Assembly: GCA_026874595.1 (NCBI GenBank)
Contig: JAPPUL010000084.1
Span: forward strand, 733,001 to 797,000
DNA: 64,000 nt
Direction of reading: 5' to 3'
Origin: Sipunculus nudus
Taxonomy: Eukaryota > Annelida > Sipuncula > Golfingiida > Sipunculidae
In this document: piece by piece, positions 20,219-28,841 of the stretch
Layout: the number at the start of each line of letters is the position of its first letter
Numbering within the stretch: position 1 is the stretch's first letter
Notes under the pieces: model-generated
What the model saw: only the letters and a program-made list of their open reading frames with translations
Databases searched by the model: none
Told to the model about the DNA's origin: nothing
Program-made: the position numbers and the translations under genes

Positions 20219-20662
20219 GTGGGGAATGACAAAAGTAAACGTAGAAAAAGAATATCTGAAATAGAATGCATTAAAGTATCTGCTCTTAAAGAGCAAAACT
20301 CTAATCTAAGCGACATTTACAAAGATATTGCTGATAAGCTAATTGAAGGCTCCAATTTATACGTCTTGGACTTTAAAGATAATAATAAAAAAGAAGTACT
20401 CATAAACAGAGTACGATATGATGACAAAATACTTAAATTTAAGCAGCCCATTAAAATACTTATAAAAAAAGAAGTACAAAAGTTTACTATATCACAAAAT
20501 GTGTTCGGGGTTGAAGTCTCAAACTACCCATTTAGTAAGGCTCTTTTTGATTTTCAAGAAATGTTTTATAAAGAATATCTTAAATCAAGAAATGCCCAGT
20601 CTGGGCTCAAAATCCTTTATAACTCCATTGTTGATATTAAAAAAAGTACCAATATATTATAA
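20219..20662 (+). CDS. small protein of unknown function
   Basis: 147 residues starting at GTG, 7 nt after AAGGAG, which decides the start. Highly charged (Lys/Asp/Glu rich), no signal peptide and no membrane segment, so likely cytoplasmic. The middle (LYVLDFKDNNKKEVLINRVRYDD) looks like beta strands, and the C-terminal half is helical. I recognise no family. It converges on ddl with only 4 bp between the stops. Confidence 0.6.
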   Translation: MGNDKSKRRKRISEIECIKVSALKEQNSNLSDIYKDIADKLIEGSNLYVLDFKDNNKKEVLINRVRYDDKILKFKQPIKILIKKEVQKFTISQNVFGVEVSNYPFSKALFDFQEMFYKEYLKSRNAQSGLKILYNSIVDIKKSTNIL

Positions 20663-20666
20663 TTAG

Positions 20667-21752
20667 CTAACTTTGTACTCTTTCCATTGCAAGTTGGATT
20701 AGTTTGTCTATAAGTTCATTATACAATATACCACTACATTCAAAAAGCTTTGGATACATACTGCTTTTTGTAAAACCTGGTATTGTATTAATTTCATTAA
20801 AATATAAGCTGTTTGTATCTACATCAAAAAGAAAATCTGCCCTAGATAACCCATAACATTCAAGTACACTAAAGACCTGACGCGATAGCTTTAGTATATC
20901 ATCTTCTAGCTCTTTATTATTTATAACTGCCGGTATTATCAATTCAGAGGCCTCCTCATCGCTATATTTAGCTTCGTAATCATAAAAATCTGATGAAGGT
21001 ACTACCTCACCTATTACACTATTTACAATATTTTTATCATTGCCAAGTAATCCAACCTCAAATTCACGCGCCTTTATCCCTTGCTCCAATATTACCTTAT
21101 CTCCATACCTAAATGCCAAATCTATTGCAGCAACTAAATCAACCCTCCCCAATGCCTTACTAACTCCAACTGAAGATCCCAACCTCGCAGGCTTTACGAA
21201 TATCGGATACCCCAACCGCCCTTCTACTTTATCAAGCACTTTAGAACATCCCATCCCTCCCGCCTCCCATTCCCCAAAACGTAGCATCTCATACGGTAAC
21301 TGCGATATCCCATAATACCCTACTACCTTTTTCATTATATCCTTATCCATGCAAATCGCAGACCCCAAAACCCCACTACCCACATACGGCAAACCCCCAA
21401 ACTCAAGCAAACCCTGTATTACCCCATCTTCTCCATTAGGTCCATGCATTATCGGAAAAACAACATCCAAAAAACCACTGCCTACTTCCCCCCCAGTAAG
21501 ACCTATCCCAAAACTTTCATAGGAAAATGATACTTCTTTATCAGAATCTAATACCTTATACCCTGCTCTCTTTAACATCTCATAGCTCAAAGATCGTCCC
21601 AACACCTTCCCATCCCTACCAACCCCTATCGCTATTACCTCATACTTACTCCTGTCTATCGATTCAAGCAAGGAACAGGCTGAGCTTATTGATACATCAT
21701 GTTCCCCAGATTTACCCCCAAATAATACCCCAACACGTAGCTTTTTTCTCAC
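20667..21752 (-). CDS. ddl: D-alanine--D-alanine ligase
   Basis: 361 residues. ATP-grasp ligase making the D-Ala-D-Ala dipeptide for peptidoglycan. Motifs: VLFGGKSGEHDVS at the N-terminus, MHGPNGEDG near residue 95, FVKPARLGSSVGVSK, and the C-terminal NEINTIPGFTKSSMYP with Mg-binding Glu/Asn. The length fits the longer Ddl/Van-type class. Upstream (plus-strand 21763-21800) is a short tandem repeat of TTTTCCCTCATATC units, so the coding strand is purine-rich before the start. Confidence 0.95.
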   Translation of the reverse strand: MRKKLRVGVLFGGKSGEHDVSISSACSLLESIDRSKYEVIAIGVGRDGKVLGRSLSYEMLKRAGYKVLDSDKEVSFSYESFGIGLTGGEVGSGFLDVVFPIMHGPNGEDGVIQGLLEFGGLPYVGSGVLGSAICMDKDIMKKVVGYYGISQLPYEMLRFGEWEAGGMGCSKVLDKVEGRLGYPIFVKPARLGSSVGVSKALGRVDLVAAIDLAFRYGDKVILEQGIKAREFEVGLLGNDKNIVNSVIGEVVPSSDFYDYEAKYSDEEASELIIPAVINNKELEDDILKLSRQVFSVLECYGLSRADFLFDVDTNSLYFNEINTIPGFTKSSMYPKLFECSGILYNELIDKLIQLAMERVQS

Positions 21753-21852
21753 ACCTTTTCCCTCATATCTTTTCCCTCATATCTTTTCCCTCACACCTTT
21801 TCTAAACACTCTTTTTATATCTTAATTCTCTTACCCAGCCCTCTTGCTCATC

Positions 21853-23838
21853 CTATACATTAACCAACAACTCCGATATCTTCTTACATAGCCTTGCCGG
21901 ATCTGATACCTTGCTCCCCTCAGATATTAAGGCTTGATCATATATTAAATATGTATAATCCTTAAGCCTTGCATCGCTTGCATCCGCCTCATATATCTTC
22001 TTCATCTTCTCAACTACCGCATGACGCCCGTTTAATTCAAGTATTCGCTTTGACTTCGGTAACTCTTTATTATATGCCTTCATTATCTTTTCAAGACTTG
22101 CACTCATGTCATTTGCATCGTTTACTAAACACGCTACACTCTCCACTAACCTGTCGGACAGCTTTACTTCCTTTATCTCTTCTTTTAACTCTTCTTTTAT
22201 ATATTTTAATACCCCCTCAAGCTTCTCCTTACTATCCTTACTCATACCCTCTTCCACACCCCCCTTACCCAAATCTATATCCCCCTTAGATATAGACTTG
22301 AACTTCTTCCCCTTATACTCAAGCCCATATTGCAACATTATCTCATCTATCGGCTCAAGAAAATATAATACCTCATAATCTTTCTTCCTAAATACTTCAA
22401 GATGTGCCATCTTTTCCAACGACTCCTTATCTTCTCCCGATATGTAATATATCTCATTATGTCCCTCTCCCATCCGACCTATATATTCATCTAAACTCGT
22501 TTGGCTCTCCTTAGATTTTGTCGAATAGTACATCAACAACGACAACAGCTTCTCTCGATTCTCATGATCTCCGTACACCCCCTCCTTAAGCAATGATCCA
22601 AACTCCTCTACAAAACTCTTATACTCTCCATTCGCATCTTTTTCTTTTAGCTCTATTAGCGTGTTTAATATCTTATTTACCAAACTCTTCTTTATCACCT
22701 TCAATATCGCATGCTCTTGTAAATGCTCTCGGGATATGTTTAACGGCAAGTCGCTTGAATCTACTACCCCATACACAAATCTTAAGTACTCCGGCAGCAC
22801 GTACTCTGAGTTGCTTAGGATAAATACTCGTTTTACATATAAATGTATATTACTCTTTGGATGCTCTCTAGTAAACAAATCAAAGGGCCTTTTACTCGGT
22901 ATATAGATTAATGCCTTGAATTCTGTTGTCCCTTCTGCGCTATAATGTATATGTTTTAACGGCTTTGAAAAATCATGTGATAGGTGTTTATAAAACTCTT
23001 CGTGCTCCTCTTCTTTTATCTCATCTTTTCCACGCAACCACATCGCCTTTTGACTGTTTAATGTCTCTTCCTTTACCACCTTCTTATACTCAGGCTCCTT
23101 CTCCTCTCCCTTAGCTTTTTCATCCACTTCCTTATCATCTTTTTCATCTAAACTCCCACCAGCATCCCCCTTATCCACCTCCTCCTCTCGCTCTACATCC
23201 ATAACTATCGGAAACTCTATATAATCTGCGTACTTCCTTACTATCTCGCGTATCTTCCATTCCTCAAGATAGTCCTTAGCCTCTTCTGTAAGATACAATG
23301 TTATCACTGTCCCAACACCTTCTTTTGCCTTCTCCTTAATACTGAATTTCTCCTCCCCCGAACATTCCCATAAATACCCTCCCTCCTCTCCTGCCTTCCT
23401 ACTGTGTACCAAAACCTTAGTCGATACCATAAATGAAGAATAAAACCCTACCCCAAATTGCCCTATGAATTCAGGACTCTCCTTAAGCCCCTCATCCTTT
23501 TGCTTTTGCATATATTCCAAAAATGCTTGCGTCCCAGAACGCGCTATCGTACCCAAATTAGATATCATGTCCGACTCACTCATACCTATACCATTATCTT
23601 CTACCGTTAGCGTCTTTTGCTCCTTATCTACATAAAGCTTTATCCTAAAATCTTCCCCCTCCCTCCCCTCAAGCAACTCCTTATTTGTCAGCGATTCAAA
23701 TCTAAGCTTCTCTATCGCATCTGAGGCGTTTGATATCAACTCCCGCAAAAAGATATCCTTATTTGAGTATAACGAATGTGTTACTAACTTTAATACCTTC
23801 TGTGCCTCTGTCTTGAATTTTAGACTCTTTACTCCCAT
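21853..23838 (-). CDS. htpG: chaperone HtpG (Hsp90)
   Basis: 661 residues. GHKL ATPase N-terminus (ELISNASDAIEKLR, DNGIGMSE, GQFGVGFYSSF), middle domain (LWTR-like MWLRGKDEI, YVKRVFI, LPLNISREHLQ) and C-terminal dimerisation domain. The linker near residues 205-245 is unusually acidic and expanded with Glu/Asp/Lys (GDAGGSLDEKDDKE...). GGAGGAAAAG before the ATG supports the start. The two hsp20 genes lie upstream on the same strand, so this is a heat-shock neighbourhood. Confidence 0.96.
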   Translation of the reverse strand: MGVKSLKFKTEAQKVLKLVTHSLYSNKDIFLRELISNASDAIEKLRFESLTNKELLEGREGEDFRIKLYVDKEQKTLTVEDNGIGMSESDMISNLGTIARSGTQAFLEYMQKQKDEGLKESPEFIGQFGVGFYSSFMVSTKVLVHSRKAGEEGGYLWECSGEEKFSIKEKAKEGVGTVITLYLTEEAKDYLEEWKIREIVRKYADYIEFPIVMDVEREEEVDKGDAGGSLDEKDDKEVDEKAKGEEKEPEYKKVVKEETLNSQKAMWLRGKDEIKEEEHEEFYKHLSHDFSKPLKHIHYSAEGTTEFKALIYIPSKRPFDLFTREHPKSNIHLYVKRVFILSNSEYVLPEYLRFVYGVVDSSDLPLNISREHLQEHAILKVIKKSLVNKILNTLIELKEKDANGEYKSFVEEFGSLLKEGVYGDHENREKLLSLLMYYSTKSKESQTSLDEYIGRMGEGHNEIYYISGEDKESLEKMAHLEVFRKKDYEVLYFLEPIDEIMLQYGLEYKGKKFKSISKGDIDLGKGGVEEGMSKDSKEKLEGVLKYIKEELKEEIKEVKLSDRLVESVACLVNDANDMSASLEKIMKAYNKELPKSKRILELNGRHAVVEKMKKIYEADASDARLKDYTYLIYDQALISEGSKVSDPARLCKKISELLVNV

Positions 23839-24016
23839 TTTTTTACTTTTCCTCCGCTTATAACAATATATTATTTTGCTTTTAAATAGCTTTTTTAAAT
23901 AAATACCATAGCCTTTGATTTAGTGCTTTCTTTATTGATCTTTTTGTTATGCTTTTTTGTTAGGCTTTTTATAGAATAATAAAAAGCATGATTATTAACG
24001 GCTAGCTTACTTATAT

Positions 24017-24079
24017 AAAAAAAAAGTCGGGCCTCTTTTGCTTATCATTAAATTTAACAAGACATTTAAAGACCCGACT
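24017..24079 (-). terminator. rho-independent terminator of the hsp20 pair
   Basis: On the minus strand AGTCGGG and CCCGACT (plus-strand 24073-24079 and 24025-24031) form a GC-rich 7-bp stem with a long loop, followed immediately by a run of nine T (plus-strand A run 24017-24025). It lies 47 bp after the hsp20 stop at 24126. Confidence 0.75.
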
Positions 24080-24125
24080 CCTTTCTATAGTCTAATCCCT
24101 TTCTCTTTTATCTTTTAAAAAGAAC

Positions 24126-24512
24126 CTAATCTGCATTTATTGTTATCTGCTTTGCCTTTGCCTGCAAAGACTTTGGTAACGTAACTTTCAAAAGCCCTTG
24201 AGATATATTTGCCCTAACACCCTCACTATCTATTGACTCAGGATTTACTTGAAATCTCCTCTTATATATCCTTGCATAATGTCCCTTATGCTTTTCATCA
24301 ACCTCTCCTTCGATACTTAAGATATCTCCATCTAACTTTATCTCAAGCCCCTCCTTCGATACCCCAGGTAAATCTGATATCACAAGATAGGATTTATCAC
24401 TTTCAAATACATCTGTATTTGGTACGTATTCATCAAGTGGTATATTCTCTCTTCCTACTTCTTTATTTCTTCCTACTTCTTTATCTTTTTCTCTTGTTTT
24501 TAGGATACTCAT
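24126..24512 (-). CDS. small heat-shock protein (Hsp20/alpha-crystallin) A
   Basis: 128 residues. Alpha-crystallin domain from about residue 25 (DVFESDKSYLVISDLPGVSKEGLEIKL) to the A-x-x-x-x-G-[IL]-L-x-[VI] motif (ANISQGLLKVTLPK). This is an ATP-independent holdase that forms oligomers. AAAGGAG 8 nt before the ATG. The N-terminus has a short KEVGRNKEVGRE duplication (12-15 nt repeat in DNA). Second gene of an hsp20 pair with 52 bp between them. Confidence 0.92.
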   Translation of the reverse strand: MSILKTREKDKEVGRNKEVGRENIPLDEYVPNTDVFESDKSYLVISDLPGVSKEGLEIKLDGDILSIEGEVDEKHKGHYARIYKRRFQVNPESIDSEGVRANISQGLLKVTLPKSLQAKAKQITINAD

Positions 24513-24564
24513 TTTTATTACTCCTTTTTTTGTTTTATTATTTTTGTTCTATCCATTTTCATGT

Positions 24565-24978
24565 TTAGTTTGCCTCTATCTTTATTGGCTGGCTTTTCTT
24601 TGCCTTTGGCAAGTAAACCTTTAAAATCCCTTCACTATAACTTGCGTTTATACCTTCTTGGTCTATCGTCTCACTAAACCTAAACTCCCTCTTAAAACGA
24701 CCTTCCTCAATCTCACTCTGAACTAAAGTCCAACCAGAATCATCTTCAACTACCGCCTTGCGATTTCCCTCTATTCGTAATATCCCACCATAGTACACTA
24801 TATCTACATCTTTAATATCGATGCCAGGTATTGCACTATAAACGCTATAGCCTGTCTCATCGCTTACAACATCACTCTTCGTATTTGAAAATGACCCCCT
24901 CCTCCCAAAACCAAAATGTAAAAATGGTTCCAAAAGCTCCCTTTCGAACCTATCAATTTCTCTTAGCATGTTTAACAT
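24565..24978 (-). CDS. small heat-shock protein (Hsp20/alpha-crystallin) B
   Basis: 137 residues. Alpha-crystallin domain with SVYSAIPGIDIKDVDI, RFKREFRFSETID and the SYSEGILKVYLPK motif, ending in QPIKIEAN. It pairs with the neighbouring Hsp20; such tandem pairs often form mixed oligomers. A strong ribosome binding site (AAGGAGG) lies 11 nt upstream. No CIRCE element was seen in the upstream region. Confidence 0.92.
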   Translation of the reverse strand: MLNMLREIDRFERELLEPFLHFGFGRRGSFSNTKSDVVSDETGYSVYSAIPGIDIKDVDIVYYGGILRIEGNRKAVVEDDSGWTLVQSEIEEGRFKREFRFSETIDQEGINASYSEGILKVYLPKAKKSQPIKIEAN

Positions 24979-25209
24979 CTTTCTAAAACCTCCTTAAGTC
25001 TTTTTTTTCATTCTATACATACTTTAACATCAAGATGCGTGCCAACCAATCTGTAAAATATCTTATGCAACATCAAAAGACCATCTATAACTATGTTTAG
25101 GCTTATATTGTTTTTTGCAAGTAGATATTTATATAAGATATTGAATTTTTTAGCGTGTTATTTTAGTGTCATTATGACAATAGTGTGTAAATCCGATACA
25201 ATGAGCGGC

Positions 25210-25785
25210 TCATATTCTCCCCTGAAGCTCATCATACAAGAAACAGTCCGTTGTATGATCAAAAACCAGCCCCACAGCCTGCATAAATGCATAACAACAA
25301 GTCGGACCCACAAACCTAAAGCCTCTTTTCTTCATGTCATTACTCATCTTGATAGATTCTTTTGTTTTCGTTGGTATACTCTCTAAATCCCGCCATGAAT
25401 TTATAATCGGACGCCCTCCTACAAAAGACCAAATATATTTGTTAAAAGAGCCATATTCACCAACAACCTCAAAAAACACCTTAGCATTAGTAATAGTAGC
25501 TTCTATCTTAAGACGATTTCGTATTATCCCCCTATCACGCATAAGCAACTCTACTTTCGCCTCATCATATTGTACTATCTTGCCCGGAGTGAAAAAGTCA
25601 AAAGCTTTTCTCAAATCCTCTCGTTTATCAAGTATTATCTTCCAACTAAGACCAGCCTGTAAAGAATCCAAAACAAGATATTCAAATAACTTCAAATCAT
25701 CAAAAACCGCTCTCCCCCACTCCATATCATGATATCTTATATACAAAGGGTCATCCAATACCCAAGAACATCTTCTTTTATCCAT
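25210..25785 (-). CDS. tag: DNA-3-methyladenine glycosylase I (TagI)
   Basis: 191 residues, family length. RCSWVLDDPLYIRYHDMEWG at the N-terminus holds the zinc-binding Cys and His, and VFDHTTDCFLY near the end holds the other zinc ligands. FEYLVLDSLQAGLSW and GPTCCYAFMQAVG are also typical. It removes 3-methyladenine from DNA in base-excision repair. It stands alone on the minus strand, divergent from the alcohol dehydrogenase. Confidence 0.93.
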   Translation of the reverse strand: MDKRRCSWVLDDPLYIRYHDMEWGRAVFDDLKLFEYLVLDSLQAGLSWKIILDKREDLRKAFDFFTPGKIVQYDEAKVELLMRDRGIIRNRLKIEATITNAKVFFEVVGEYGSFNKYIWSFVGGRPIINSWRDLESIPTKTKESIKMSNDMKKRGFRFVGPTCCYAFMQAVGLVFDHTTDCFLYDELQGRI

Positions 25786-25933
25786 AAATTCAATATAGCA
25801 ACAAAAAAAATAGATAACACCAAATAAAAATTAAGTTAATAAAATATAATAAAAAATAAAATATATATCTAATTAAATGGATTATACAATTCAATATATT
25901 TACCTTTATACTAATAAGTTAAGGAGGAGAATT

Positions 25934-26966
25934 ATGTTACCAAAAAAAATGAAAGCTGCTGTAGTCAGAGAATTCGGAAAACCTCTATCTTATAGAAGAG
26001 GTTCCCGTAAGACAGTTAAAGTCAAATGAGGTTTTAATGAAGACGCTAGCAAGTGGAGTTTGCCATACTGACCTACATGCCGCCGAAGGCGATTGGCCTA
26101 TAAAACCAAAACTCCCGCTTATCCCAGGACATGAGGGTGTGGGATATGTCGTTGCTGCTGGCAAAGACGTTAAAAACGTAAAAGAGGGTGATGCAATTGG
26201 CGTACCATGGTTATATACAGCATGCGGTAATTGTGAATATTGCTATACTGGGCGTGAAACGCTTTGTCTAAAGCAACTAAATGCAGGTTACTTTGTAGAC
26301 GGCGGCTATGCAGAGTATGTTATAGCTGATCCAAACTATGTTGGCAAGTTACCAAAAGATGTTAACTTCCTTAAAATCGCTCCTATTCTTTGTGCCGGCG
26401 TTACTGTTTATAAGAGTCTTAAACAAACTGACACCAAACCGGGCGAATGGGTTAGTGTTTTTGGGGTTGGCGGACTTGGACATTTAGCTATTCAATATGC
26501 AAAGGCTATGGGTCGAAACGTCGCAGCAGTTGATATTGCTAAAGACAAACTTGACCTTGCAAAAGAATCCGGTGCATCTATAGTTGTAAATGCTAAAGAA
26601 GAAGACCCAGGCGAAGTTTTAAAAAAGGAAATTGGCGGTGCTCACGGAGCTGTTGTTACAGCCGTATCAGAATCATCTGTAGAGCAAGCATTTAATAGTG
26701 TTAGAAGAGGTGGCACTATAGCTATGAACGGCCTCCCTCCTGGTAAAATGTCTATGTCTATCTTTTATACTATTCTAAATGGGATAACTATAAGGGGTTC
26801 GATAGTAGGTACAAGGAGCGACTTACAGGAGGCAATTGATTTTGCAACTTCTAATAACAAGATAAGTTCTCATGTCACGGCGGATAAACTTGAGAATATA
26901 AACAATATCTTAGACAAAATGAAAAAGGGGAAATTAAAAGGACGGGTTGTAGTTAACATGTCTTAA
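25934..26966 (+). pseudogene. adhP: zinc alcohol dehydrogenase AdhP with a 5' frameshift
   Basis: Medium-chain Zn alcohol dehydrogenase. An intact start (ATG after AAGGAGGAG) gives MKAAVVREFGKPLSY, but the frame then runs into TGA at 26027. The normal continuation, EEVPVRQLKSNEV, is found one base downstream in the next frame from 25995, and that frame is open to 26966. It carries the catalytic SGVCHTD, GHEGVG, the structural zinc cysteines CGNCEYC...C, and the NAD-binding VFGVGGLG. A single-base slip near the run at 25993-25998 explains it. The remainder is uninterrupted, so the lesion is recent, or a sequencing error. Confidence 0.85.
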
Positions 26967-27011
26967 CACAAGTCCTGACTATTTAATTTAATAAAAACCC
27001 TGAACCTATTC

Positions 27012-27031
27012 CATTTTGCTATAGCAAAATG
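27012..27031. promoter_or_regulatory. perfect 20-bp palindrome
   Basis: CATTTTGCTATAGCAAAATG is a perfect palindrome 46 bp after the adhP stop. With no spacer in the centre it looks more like a dimeric-regulator operator or a terminator stem than a random match. The role is not determined. Confidence 0.4.
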
Positions 27032-27054
27032 AAATAAACAAAAAGACACATAAT

Positions 27055-27112
27055 GAAAGCTATTACAACAAAAAGCTATTACAACAAAAAGCTATTACAA
27101 CGAAAGCTATTA
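27055..27112 (+). repeat. iteron-like AAAGCTATTAC array
   Basis: The 11-mer AAAGCTATTAC starts at 27055, 27071, 27087 and 27102 (periods 16, 16 and 15). A fifth copy in reverse orientation (GTAATAGCTTT) is at 27233-27243, where the match to the last direct copy extends to 13 bp. Placed 380-560 bp before dsrA. Confidence 0.75.
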
Positions 27113-27430
27113 CTATAGAATCGCATCATTTCTAACAAAAACACTACTCCAAAAGCTACCTGATAATCTTTTATTAAGAATTAATAAAAAAAGAACTACT
27201 AGCTAACAAGATATACTATATTGCAATCTGGAGTAATAGCTTTCTTATCTTGCACTAAATCCTGTACCAAAGGCAATCAAAGGCAATCAGTATTGGGGAA
27301 TATAATAATCAATTAGAATACTCTCTATATATGATGTTAAAAGAAAGTTAAAAGAAAGTTAAAAGAAGAAAGTTAAAAGAAAAAATATATTAGATTTTGG
27401 AACTTTTATACTCTAAAGCTGTTTTTGTAT

Positions 27431-27530
27431 AGGGGACGCAGGAATGGGAGATTAAGAGGGGGAAGAAGGGGGGAGCAGAAGGGGGAGCAGAAGGGGGAGA
27501 AGGGGGAGTGAGGGGTTAAGGAGAGGTGTT
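27431..27530 (+). repeat. polypurine tract upstream of dsrA
   Basis: About 100 nt of almost pure G and A on the coding strand, with tandem AGCAGAAGGGGG units. It lies about 90-190 nt before the dsrA start, probably in the 5' leader. Similar tracts precede other genes in the window, always purine-rich on the coding strand. Confidence 0.7.
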
Positions 27531-27618
27531 TAAGGTGGAGATCTTAAAAGAGGGCAAAGGGCAGTATAGACATGGTGTACAAAGAATAAATATTATTTTT
27601 ATTAGGAGATAAGTAATT

Positions 27619-28815
27619 ATGGCAGAAAACGGACAATTTTTAAATAAAACGCCAATTATTGATGAGCTTGAGAATGGGCCTTGGCCTAGTTTCATAAAGG
27701 GGTTTAAGGACTATGCAGAGAAGTCAAAAAAGCCGATGGTAAGAGGCGTTATGGATCAGCTAGAATACTCATACAAGACACGACTTGGTTACTGGAAGGG
27801 CGGAGTGGTAGGAGTAGTAGGCTATGGTTCTGGTATAATAAGTCGCTATTCGATGATATCAGACAAATTCCCAGAGGCAAAAGAATTCCACACAATGCGA
27901 GTACAGCCGGCACCAGGATTACACTACAGCACAAAATCGCTAAGAGAAGTATGTGACATTTGGGAAAAATACGGGTCTGGATTAATCTCTATGCACGGTC
28001 AAACGGGAAACCTACAGTTACAAGGAATAGAAGAATCAAATCTCCAAGAATGCTTTGATGAGATAAACAAATTAGGTTGGGACCTTGGCGGTGCCGGAGG
28101 TTGCGTTAGAACAGGAGCCTCATGCGTAGGACCTGCCCGGTGCGAACAAGCCTGTTACGACACACTAGAAACTCATTTCCAGGTATTAAAACACTATACA
28201 GACTTCGTACACAGGCCAGAGTTACCCTACAAGCTTAAATTTAAGTTTTCCGGCTGTCCAAATGATTGTATGAACGCAATACAACGTTCAGACATTGCAG
28301 TAATAGGAATGTGGAAAGACGACATAGTGATTAACCAAGAAGAATTTAAAAACTGGATAGACCAAAACGGAACAGATGCGTTTGTAAACGAAGTAATGAT
28401 GTTCTGCCCTACAAAATGCATGTCCTTAAATGGTCAGGAACTTGAAATAGATGATAGAAACTGTGTTAAATGTATGCATTGTCTAAACGTTATGCCAAAG
28501 GCTCTTTCACCTGGTAAAGAAAGAGGTATTACCCTCCTTATGGGCGGAAAAGGACATCTTAAAGTAGGAAACATGCTAGGATCTGTAATAATACCATTTA
28601 TGAAAATGGATACAGACGAAGACCGTAAAAAGTTTATGGATTTCATAGACAAAGCCATAGAATGGTGGTGCGATAATGGGCTTGACCATGAACGTATCGG
28701 AGAGACAATAGAAAGAGTAAGCATCCAACAATTCTTAGATGACATGGAAATAGAAGCAAATATAGACATGGTAGCTCATCCAAGAGACAATCCTTTCTTT
28801 AAAACAGCTTATTAG
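27619..28815 (+). CDS. dsrA: dissimilatory sulfite reductase alpha subunit DsrA
   Basis: 398 residues. Sirohaem/[4Fe-4S] enzyme subunit interconverting sulfite and sulfide (or protein-bound sulfane sulfur). The cofactor cysteines are in TGASCVGPARCEQAC (Cx5C) and SGCPNDC (Cx3C). A ferredoxin-like insert with FCPTKCM and CVKCMHC binds further [4Fe-4S]. It lies 27 bp upstream of dsrB and forms the alpha2beta2 core with it. The neighbouring dsrL and the DsrB motif style suggest the sulfur-oxidising branch, but this needs a tree. Confidence 0.95.
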   Translation: MAENGQFLNKTPIIDELENGPWPSFIKGFKDYAEKSKKPMVRGVMDQLEYSYKTRLGYWKGGVVGVVGYGSGIISRYSMISDKFPEAKEFHTMRVQPAPGLHYSTKSLREVCDIWEKYGSGLISMHGQTGNLQLQGIEESNLQECFDEINKLGWDLGGAGGCVRTGASCVGPARCEQACYDTLETHFQVLKHYTDFVHRPELPYKLKFKFSGCPNDCMNAIQRSDIAVIGMWKDDIVINQEEFKNWIDQNGTDAFVNEVMMFCPTKCMSLNGQELEIDDRNCVKCMHCLNVMPKALSPGKERGITLLMGGKGHLKVGNMLGSVIIPFMKMDTDEDRKKFMDFIDKAIEWWCDNGLDHERIGETIERVSIQQFLDDMEIEANIDMVAHPRDNPFFKTAY

Positions 28816-28841
28816 TATTAATATCGAATATGGAGGCCATA

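Larger units (their letters stand above)
26967..27618. other. 652-bp repeat-rich leader upstream of dsrA
   Basis: No gene seen. The region holds a perfect 20-bp palindrome (27012-27031), four direct copies and one inverted copy of AAAGCTATTAC, a four-fold AAAGTTAAAAG repeat (27339-27384), a duplicated AAAGGCAATC (27271-27290) and a polypurine tract (27431-27530). It ends in a ribosome binding site (AGGAG, 27604-27608). It must contain the dsr promoter. Confidence 0.6.

Noticed and set aside
21969-23114. Several open frames opposite htpG
   Set aside because: Low-complexity Ser/Leu/Pro frames caused by the purine-rich coding strand; shadows of htpG.
25985-26010. Programmed frameshift in adhP
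   Set aside because: No slippery heptamer and no downstream structure seen; a simple indel is more likely.
27055-27112. Possible CRISPR array
   Set aside because: Repeats are 11 nt with 4-5 nt gaps, not 23-37 nt repeats with unique spacers; no cas genes.
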